DNA from: SIG603 sp964370405
GTDB lineage: Bacteria; Bacillota; Clostridia; Oscillospirales; Acutalibacteraceae
Assembly: GCA_964370405.1 (NCBI GenBank)
Contig: CAYJJB010000063.1
Span: 1-10,755 of the forward strand
DNA length: 10,755 nt
Reading direction: 5' to 3'
The notes under the pieces are model-generated. The model worked only from the letters and a program-made list of their open reading frames with translations. It did no database searches and was not told where the DNA came from. The translations under genes and the position numbers were made by a program. Below, in pieces: positions 6,637-10,755 of this stretch; the first letter of the stretch is position 1, and each line of letters starts with the position of its first letter.

Positions 6637-7722
6637 ATGTCAAATAGACTTTTTCAAGGAGTAATTCATCAAATGAAAGCTCCTATTGATAGAATGATTG
6701 GAGTAATAGATGAGTCGTCAATTATAATTTCTTGTAGCGAACTTTCAAAAATTGGTGAAGTGTGTGAGGGTATCAGCGCTGAAGATTTTGCACAGGGCGA
6801 ACATTTTGCATCAGGAGGATACACATTTAAGTCCTTTGGCATGGAAACGCACCCTGAATATGCAGTTTTTGTAGAAGGAACAGATGCACAGTCATCTAAA
6901 TATGCTGACCTATTAGCAATATCACTTGATAGCATAAAAAAATATTATGACGAAAAATATGATAGAAATAATTTCATTAAAAATGTTATACTTGACAATA
7001 TTTTGTCAGGAGATATATATTTAAAAAGCAGAGAGCTTCATTTTAGCGCAGAAGTAAGCCGTGTTTGTATGATAATTAAAATTTCAAATAAAACAGATAT
7101 TTCTGTATACGATGTAATACAAAATCTGTTCCCTGATAAAAACAGAGATTTTGTTATAAATATCAGTGAAACAGACATAGCACTTGTTAAAGAAATTAAA
7201 TCAAACATTGACACTAAAGATATTGACAAGCTTGCAGGTTCAATAGTTGACACACTTTCAAGCGAGTTTTATACTCACTGTACAATCGGCATAGGTTCTG
7301 TTGTTGAAAATGTAAAAGAGCTTGCAAGATCTTTTAAAGAAGCTCAAACTTCTTTAGAAGTAGGAAAAGTTTTTGATACTGAAAAAACAATTGTAAGATA
7401 TGACAGCCTTGGAATCGCAAGACTTATTTATCAGTTGCCAACAACTCTATGTGGAATTTTCTTAAAAGAAGTTTTTAAAAGAGGGTCAATTGAATCTCTT
7501 GACCATGAAACATTATTTACTATTCAAAAATTCTTTGAAAATAATTTAAATGTGTCTGAAACTTCACGTAAATTATTTGTTCACAGAAATACTTTGGTAT
7601 ATAGACTTGAAAAAATTAAGAAAATTACAGGGCTTGATTTAAGAGAATTTAGCGATGCTATAATCTTTAAAGTTGCGCTAATGGTTAAAAAATATTTAAC
7701 TGCCAGCCCACAAAGATTTTAA
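6637..7722 (+). CDS. PucR/CdaR-type helix-turn-helix transcriptional regulator
   Basis: The 361-residue protein ends in a clear PucR-type HTH (about 291-352), including LNVSETSRKLFVHRNTLVYRL and then EKIKKITGLDLREF. This is the conserved DNA-binding module of the PucR and CdaR families. The middle (about 140-255) resembles the CdaR GGDEF-like sensory domain, including HCTIGIGSVVENVKELARSFKEA in two blocks. The N-terminal 130 residues are not a domain I can name with confidence, so the ligand is unknown. ATG has AAAGGAG 8 bases upstream. Known PucR and CdaR proteins activate purine or sugar-diacid catabolism, but no such genes are here. The next genes are ftsE and ftsX, and a 14-bp dyad lies in the spacer before ftsE, so regulation of ftsEX by this protein is a reasonable guess. 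Confidence 0.87.
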   Translation: MSNRLFQGVIHQMKAPIDRMIGVIDESSIIISCSELSKIGEVCEGISAEDFAQGEHFASGGYTFKSFGMETHPEYAVFVEGTDAQSSKYADLLAISLDSIKKYYDEKYDRNNFIKNVILDNILSGDIYLKSRELHFSAEVSRVCMIIKISNKTDISVYDVIQNLFPDKNRDFVINISETDIALVKEIKSNIDTKDIDKLAGSIVDTLSSEFYTHCTIGIGSVVENVKELARSFKEAQTSLEVGKVFDTEKTIVRYDSLGIARLIYQLPTTLCGIFLKEVFKRGSIESLDHETLFTIQKFFENNLNVSETSRKLFVHRNTLVYRLEKIKKITGLDLREFSDAIIFKVALMVKKYLTASPQRF

Positions 7723-7735
7723 TTTACAATCAGTT

Positions 7736-7757
7736 TGTTACAAAAATGTTACAAAAA
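7736..7757. repeat. Direct repeat of TGTTACAAAAA upstream of ftsE
   Basis: Two adjacent perfect copies of the 11-base unit TGTTACAAAAA occupy 7736-7746 and 7747-7757. They begin 14 bases after the regulator's stop codon and lie about 35 bases upstream of the ftsE -10. One helical turn per repeat would place both copies on the same DNA face, as in some activator sites. Unassigned. Confidence 0.45.
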
Positions 7758-7783
7758 AATTCTTTTTTAGAAATAAAAATGCA

Positions 7784-7817
7784 ATACCCGTTGGTATAAT
7801 TACATATCAATGGGTAT
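7784..7817. promoter_or_regulatory. 14-bp dyad over the ftsE promoter, candidate operator
   Basis: ATACCCGTTGGTAT (7784-7797) and ATATCAATGGGTAT (7804-7817) are inverted arms with 12 of 14 identities around a 6-base centre. The two mismatches would be G-U pairs in RNA, so a read-through transcript could fold a full 14-bp hairpin. The right arm also contains ATGGG, which can pair with CCCAT at 7825-7829 as an alternative stem. The dyad covers the -10, which suggests a repressor site. Confidence 0.6.
7792..7800 (+). promoter_or_regulatory. Extended -10 promoter element for ftsEX
   Basis: TGG followed by a perfect TATAAT (7795-7800) forms an extended -10. No good -35 lies 16-18 bases upstream, which is common for extended -10 promoters and would fit a need for an activator. 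Transcription would start near 7807, about 79 bases before the ftsE ATG. Confidence 0.6.
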
Positions 7818-7875
7818 ACTTTTGCCCATGCGAGTATAAAATGTGTTTAATTATTTAATATAAACCGGTTTTGAT

Positions 7876-7880
7876 GGAGG
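7876..7880 (+). promoter_or_regulatory. Ribosome binding site that sets the ftsE start
   Basis: GGAGG lies 5 bases upstream of ATG (7886-7888). An in-frame TTG (7871) and ATG (7874) overlap or precede this site and cannot use it, so FtsE starts at MIEFRNVSK, the usual family N-terminus. Confidence 0.85.
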
Positions 7881-7885
7881 ATAAA

Positions 7886-8800
7886 ATGATAGAATTTCGT
7901 AATGTTTCAAAAGTGTACAACAATGGAACAGAGGCTTTACATAATGTCAATTTAAAAATTGATAAAGGTGAGTTTGTTTTTATAGTTGGTTCATCAGGTG
8001 CAGGTAAGAGTACCTTTTTAAAATTAATAATGTGCGAAGAGCGCCCTAATGAAGGACAAATTATAGTTGCAGGAACTGATGTGGCTAGAATTAAAAAAAG
8101 AAAAGTACCTTACATGAGAAGAAAAATGGGAATTGTTTTCCAAGATTTTAGACTTATAGATCATATGACTGTTTATGACAATGTTGCATTTGCAATGCGT
8201 GTTGTAGGTGCCTCAGGCAGAACAATAAAAAAACGTGTGCCATATATACTTAGCCTTGTGGGACTCCAACATAAAGTAAAGCACAGACCAAGTGAATTAT
8301 CAGGCGGTGAGCGTCAACGTGTTGGACTTGCAAGAGCGCTGGTTAATAATCCATCAATGATAATTGCAGATGAGCCTACAGGTAATATTGACCCAGCCTT
8401 ATCTTTTGAAATTGTTGATTTGTTAAATGAGATAAATAAAAGAGGTACCACAATACTTATGGTAACTCACGAACATTCTCTGGTTAAACATTTCCACAGA
8501 AGAATTATACAAATACACAGTGGTGAAGTAGTTGCAGATACGGCTACTATTTATTCTGATGAAGTTAGCCAAAGTAAGAAGCCTGCGGCAAACATAAGAA
8601 AAACTGCAACAGCGGACATAGAAGCTCCACAAGAGCTTGAATTTGAGGAATATGTAAGTGAAGATGACATTGTAGATGACAACTTTGTTCCTGAATATGA
8701 AAATGACTATTATGAGCAAGATGATGAAACAGAAATAAACTTTGATATTTCTGATGACTTGGACATGCTTTTAGAGGAAGGGGATAAAGACAGAGGATGA
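7886..8800 (+). CDS. ftsE: Cell division ATP-binding protein FtsE with acidic C-terminal extension
   Basis: FtsE is the cytoplasmic ATPase of the FtsEX complex, which uses ATP hydrolysis to signal through FtsX and switch on peptidoglycan hydrolases. All ABC motifs are intact: Walker A GSSGAGKST (35-43), Q-loop Gln86 in FQDF, signature LSGGERQ (138-144), Walker B MIIADEP (158-164) with catalytic Glu163, and H-loop His195. The 304 residues exceed the usual length of about 225. From about 228 onward the protein has a low-complexity tail with 27 Asp/Glu and only 2 basic residues in its last 62 or so positions. The tail stays in frame up to a stop that overlaps the ftsX start (ATGA, 4 bases), so it is not a frameshift artefact. 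Translational coupling to ftsX is expected. The identity is secure; the role of the tail is unknown. Confidence 0.96.
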   Translation: MIEFRNVSKVYNNGTEALHNVNLKIDKGEFVFIVGSSGAGKSTFLKLIMCEERPNEGQIIVAGTDVARIKKRKVPYMRRKMGIVFQDFRLIDHMTVYDNVAFAMRVVGASGRTIKKRVPYILSLVGLQHKVKHRPSELSGGERQRVGLARALVNNPSMIIADEPTGNIDPALSFEIVDLLNEINKRGTTILMVTHEHSLVKHFHRRIIQIHSGEVVADTATIYSDEVSQSKKPAANIRKTATADIEAPQELEFEEYVSEDDIVDDNFVPEYENDYYEQDDETEINFDISDDLDMLLEEGDKDRG

Positions 8801-9717
8801 GTAGTGTTATATATTTAGTAAAAGAGGGTTTTAAAGGTCTTTGGAAAAACAGAACCATGAGCTTTGCCTCTATCATAGTTTTAGTATCTTGTTTGATACT
8901 TACAGGTATTGCAGTTTTATTATCACTTAATATGGACTCTGCAATGCGTTCTATAGAATCGGAAAACAGCGTTACAGTTTTCCTTGATGAAGGACTTCCA
9001 CAGCTACAAGCTATACAAATTGGTGAAGAGATAAGAGGACTTGACAATATACTTACGACAGAATTTGTAAACAGTGAAGATGCACTAATGGGAATTTTGG
9101 AAACTCTTGAAGATGACGGAACTGTTTTTAATGAGCTTGCAAATGAAGAAAATTTCTTGCCAGATGCTTATACTGTTTCTATGGCAGATCTTGAAATTTA
9201 TTATGACACCATTGAACAGATAAAAGCTATTGAAGGTGTTGATATGATAACTGACTTTTCAGCAGTAGCAGACATGCTAAACGATGTTGATACACTTATA
9301 AGATACGGTAGTGTTGCAATTGTTGCAATTTTGGGTGTAGTGGCACTGTTTATCATTTCAAATACAGTTAAAGTTACAATGTTCTCAAGACGTGTAGAGA
9401 TAAGTATTATGAAATCTGTTGGAGCAACAAATTTATTTATCAGAATACCTTTTATAGTAGAAGGTCTTATAATTGGTTTGATATCAGGTGCAATTTCTGC
9501 TACAGTTGTATTTTTCGCATATGACCAACTTGCACAAATTGTATATTCTATGATTCAGTTTATTGACGTGGTGGATATACGTCCATATATTTTCTATCTA
9601 TATGCAGCATATGGCATTTTAGGCGGTCTGTTTGGAATAATGGGCGGTGTAATTTCAATAGGCAGATATTTAAGAAAAGAAGGCGAANNNNNNNNNNTAA
9701 AATTTATAAAGCAGTAG
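8797..9717 (+). CDS. ftsX: Cell division protein FtsX (3' end crosses an assembly gap)
   Basis: FtsX is the membrane partner of FtsE; its extracellular domain contacts peptidoglycan hydrolases or their activators. The sequenced part covers 297 codons (to 9687) and shows the family layout: a short cytoplasmic start with EGFKGLWKNRTMSFASI, transmembrane segment 1 (about 22-44), a large extracellular domain (45-168) rich in acidic residues, then segments at about 170-190, 218-241 and 266-288. The conserved cytoplasmic motif RRVEISIMKSVGATNLFIR (198-216) between segments 2 and 3 is present. The start overlaps the ftsE stop by 4 bases. After codon 297 come 10 N. If the gap is truly 10 bases, the frame continues to TAG at 9715-9717 as KFIKQ; otherwise that tail belongs to something else. 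The protein is essentially full length either way. Confidence 0.93.
   Translation: MSSVIYLVKEGFKGLWKNRTMSFASIIVLVSCLILTGIAVLLSLNMDSAMRSIESENSVTVFLDEGLPQLQAIQIGEEIRGLDNILTTEFVNSEDALMGILETLEDDGTVFNELANEENFLPDAYTVSMADLEIYYDTIEQIKAIEGVDMITDFSAVADMLNDVDTLIRYGSVAIVAILGVVALFIISNTVKVTMFSRRVEISIMKSVGATNLFIRIPFIVEGLIIGLISGAISATVVFFAYDQLAQIVYSMIQFIDVVDIRPYIFYLYAAYGILGGLFGIMGGVISIGRYLRKEGEXXXXKFIKQ
9688..9697. other. Assembly gap (10 N) at the 3' end of ftsX
   Basis: Ten undetermined bases begin after the FtsX residues RYLRKEGE. FtsX homologues usually end close to this point, so its stop is probably in or just after the gap. In many Clostridia ftsEX is followed by an M23 peptidase and an S41 (CtpA-like) protease. 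Neither is here, and a fixed-length placeholder could be hiding them. Confidence 0.95.
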
Positions 9718-9746
9718 GGACATGGCTTGCCATGTCCGCTGTTTTT
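9712..9746 (+). terminator. Intrinsic terminator at the end of the ftsEX transcript
   Basis: GGACATGGC (9718-9726) and GCCATGTCC (9729-9737) are perfect 9-base inverted arms, of which about 8 bp can form around a 4-base loop. CAG (9712-9714) and CTG (9739-9741) can extend the base, and TTTTT follows at 9742-9746. The stem starts right after the TAG at 9715-9717, so it ends whichever reading frame closes there. Confidence 0.88.
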
Positions 9747-9784
9747 GCCTAGTTTTTGCATGATTTCGTTCATAAATTAACAAA

Positions 9785-9804
9785 TATAAGAATATATTCT
9801 TATA
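9785..9804. promoter_or_regulatory. 20-bp perfect AT-rich palindrome upstream of greA
   Basis: TATAAGAATATATTCTTATA is fully self-complementary. Its AAGAAT/ATTCTT half sites recur as AAGAATTCTT (9856-9865) inside the greA promoter spacer, which supports a protein-binding role. The sequence is very AT-rich, so part of the symmetry may be chance. Confidence 0.45.
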
Positions 9805-9823
9805 AAATATGATATATTTTATA
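9801..9823. promoter_or_regulatory. Second AT-rich inverted repeat upstream of greA
   Basis: TATAAAATAT (9801-9810) and ATATTTTATA (9814-9823) are perfect 10-base arms around a 3-base centre. The element overlaps the end of the 20-bp palindrome by 4 bases and stops 18 bases before the greA -35. It could be an UP-like AT-rich element or part of a composite operator. Confidence 0.4.
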
Positions 9824-9841
9824 AAAATTAACAATAAAATA

Positions 9842-9870
9842 TTGACATAATCAAAAAGAATTCTTATAAT
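9842..9870 (+). promoter_or_regulatory. Consensus sigma-A promoter of greA
   Basis: TTGACA (9842-9847), 17 bases, TATAAT (9865-9870): a perfect match in both hexamers and spacing. Transcription would start near 9877, leaving a leader of about 47 bases. The spacer carries the palindrome AAGAATTCTT (9856-9865). Confidence 0.9.
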
Positions 9871-9923
9871 AATAAGATGATAAAATAAAATTAATAATAT
9901 TATATATAAAGGTGGAAATAAGA

Positions 9924-10409
9924 ATGCAAGAGAAACAAATTTTCCTTACTCAAGAAGGAAAGATAGCGCTTGAAAAAGAACTTGAGCAACTTGTATCGGT
10001 TGGAAGAAAGGATGCAGCTGAAAAATTAAAGGTAGCCCGTTCTTTTGGCGACCTTTCAGAAAACAGTGAATATGATGAAGCTAAAAATGACCAAGCTATT
10101 TTAGAAGCAAGAATTGCTGACTTGGAAGTTATGCTAAAAAAAGCCGTTGTGGTAAATGAATCGGAAATGAATGCAGAAACTATTAACTTAGGTTCAAAAG
10201 TTGTTGTTTCAACAACAGGTAGGGACGGAAGCCCTATGGAGAGAACTTTTAAAATTGTAGGTTCTAATGAAGCAGATCCAAGAAACAATAAAATCTCTGA
10301 TGAATCAGCAGTTGGCAGAGCCTTGTTCGGTAATAAAGCTGGTAAAACAGTTGAGGTTGAAACGCTTTCAGGAAGTGTAAAATATAAAATTGTTTCAGTT
10401 TCAAGATAA
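9924..10409 (+). CDS. greA: Transcription elongation factor GreA
   Basis: GreA enters the secondary channel of RNA polymerase and stimulates cleavage of the backtracked transcript, rescuing stalled complexes. The 161 residues match the family. An N-terminal antiparallel coiled coil (about 1-76) carries the tip sequence FGDLSENSEYDEAKNDQ (41-57) with the conserved acidic residues Asp43 and Glu46. The C-terminal FKBP-like domain (about 82-161) contains ISDESAVGRALFGNKAG (124-140). I start at ATG 9924 because AAAGGTGG (9908-9915) lies 8 bases upstream; the in-frame GTG at 9912 overlaps that site. The gene has its own consensus promoter and is followed by a terminator before lysS, so it may be expressed largely as a single gene although greA-lysS adjacency is common in Firmicutes. 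Confidence 0.97.
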   Translation: MQEKQIFLTQEGKIALEKELEQLVSVGRKDAAEKLKVARSFGDLSENSEYDEAKNDQAILEARIADLEVMLKKAVVVNESEMNAETINLGSKVVVSTTGRDGSPMERTFKIVGSNEADPRNNKISDESAVGRALFGNKAGKTVEVETLSGSVKYKIVSVSR

Positions 10410-10415
10410 CAAAGT

Positions 10416-10447
10416 AGAGCGGCAAACTTTTTTTGCTGCTCTTTTTT
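10416..10447 (+). terminator. Intrinsic terminator between greA and lysS
   Basis: AGAGCGGCAAA (10416-10426) pairs with TTTGCTGCTCT (10432-10442), 11 bp with one G-U, around a 5-base loop, followed by a T-run to 10447. It lies 7 bases after the greA stop. No clear promoter fits between it and lysS, so lysS probably depends on read-through. Confidence 0.9.
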
Positions 10448-10478
10448 ATAAAGTGTAAAATTCGAAAGGAAGATAAAA

Positions 10479-10755
10479 ATGTCAGAAAATCATGTAGAAC
10501 AAGAACTTGAACTTAAAGAAATACTTCAAATAAGAAGAGATAAATTAAAAAAACTTCAAAATGTGGATAAAAATCCATTTGACGTGACAAAGTTCGATGT
10601 AAATGCAAACACAAAAGATATAGTTGAAAACTTTAAAGAGCCTGAAGAGGGTCAAAGTGGAGAATATGTAAGCATTGCAGGAAGAATTATGAGCTGGAGA
10701 GACATGGGCAAGGTGAGCTTTATGGATCTTCGTGATGCTAAAGGCAGAATTCAGC
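10479..10755 (+). CDS. lysS: Lysyl-tRNA synthetase, class II, N-terminal fragment
   Basis: The 92 complete codons before the window edge match the start of class II LysRS, which attaches lysine to tRNA-Lys in the cytoplasm. After a charged helical start (EQELELKEILQIRRDKLKKL) and a NPFDV segment like the family's NPYP region, the anticodon-binding OB fold begins. It shows VSIAGRIMSWRDMGK followed by SFMDLRDAKGRIQ, close to the typical AGRIMSKRxMGKxSF and GRIQ pattern. The Trp in MSWR is a less common residue there. ATG at 10479-10481 has AAAGGA 8 bases upstream. The catalytic domain and class II motifs lie beyond the edge. The gene follows greA after a terminator, a common Firmicutes neighbour pair. 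Confidence 0.93.
   Translation, partial: MSENHVEQELELKEILQIRRDKLKKLQNVDKNPFDVTKFDVNANTKDIVENFKEPEEGQSGEYVSIAGRIMSWRDMGKVSFMDLRDAKGRIQ

Noticed and set aside
7871..7885. Earlier FtsE start at TTG 7871 or ATG 7874
   Set aside because: These codons overlap or precede the GGAGG site at 7876-7880. The ATG at 7886 has the right spacing and gives the standard FtsE N-terminus.
8565..9047. Minus-strand open frame of about 160 codons across the ftsE/ftsX junction
   Set aside because: It is antisense to two well-supported genes. Its openness follows from the Asp/Glu-rich codons of the FtsE tail, and the translation has no recognisable features.
9699..9752. Short frame after the gap that reads through the terminator stem to TAG at 9750-9752
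   Set aside because: It would place coding sequence across the whole terminator hairpin and its U-tract; the frame ending at 9717 just before the stem is more natural.
9863..9876. PerR-like box over the greA -10 (CTTATAATAATAAG)
   Set aside because: It matches only part of the consensus TTATAATNATTATAA, and most of the match comes from the -10 hexamer itself in very AT-rich sequence.
9912..9923. Earlier GreA start at GTG 9912
   Set aside because: It lies inside the Shine-Dalgarno sequence AAAGGTGG; ATG at 9924 is correctly spaced and gives the normal GreA length.

Overview
The window reads as chromosomal DNA of a low-GC Gram-positive bacterium, most likely a member of the Clostridia. The evidence is the AT-rich composition, strong AGGAGG-type ribosome binding sites, near-consensus sigma-A promoters, the gene order hrcA-grpE-dnaK-dnaJ under a CIRCE operator, a DnaK without the nucleotide-domain insert found in Gram-negative DnaK, a DUF3048 lipoprotein, and the greA-lysS pair. 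Two runs of exactly 10 N (6588-6597 and 9688-9697) look like scaffold placeholders, so this is probably a draft or metagenome-assembled genome. The true distances across those points are unknown.

Left part, minus strand (1-5213). The first 98 bases are the start of a GNAT-type N-acetyltransferase with its own consensus promoter. A bidirectional terminator, a short hairpin and a heptamer tandem repeat separate it from the heat-shock operon. That operon runs leftward as hrcA, grpE, dnaK, dnaJ. Its promoter lies between a perfect CIRCE (5139-5165) and a second, degenerate CIRCE (5187-5213), and a strong hairpin sits between dnaK and dnaJ. HrcA represses its own operon. DnaK, DnaJ and GrpE form the Hsp70 folding cycle.

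Right part, plus strand (5214-10755). A 303-base divergent intergenic region leads into a DUF3048 (YerB-like) lipoprotein. After the first gap comes a PucR/CdaR-type regulator, then ftsE and ftsX, which overlap by 4 bases and encode the ABC system that controls cell-wall hydrolases at division. FtsE carries an unusual acidic C-terminal tail of about 75 residues. A 14-bp dyad overlaps the extended -10 promoter in front of ftsE. After the second gap and a terminator come greA, with a perfect consensus promoter below two AT-rich palindromes, a second terminator, and the first 92 codons of lysS.

Most of the window is conserved housekeeping content, and I see no clear new multi-gene system. The points most worth a second look are non-coding or peripheral: the paired CIRCE sites, the dyad at the ftsE promoter, the FtsE tail, the palindromes upstream of greA, and the repeat/hairpin cluster downstream of dnaJ.
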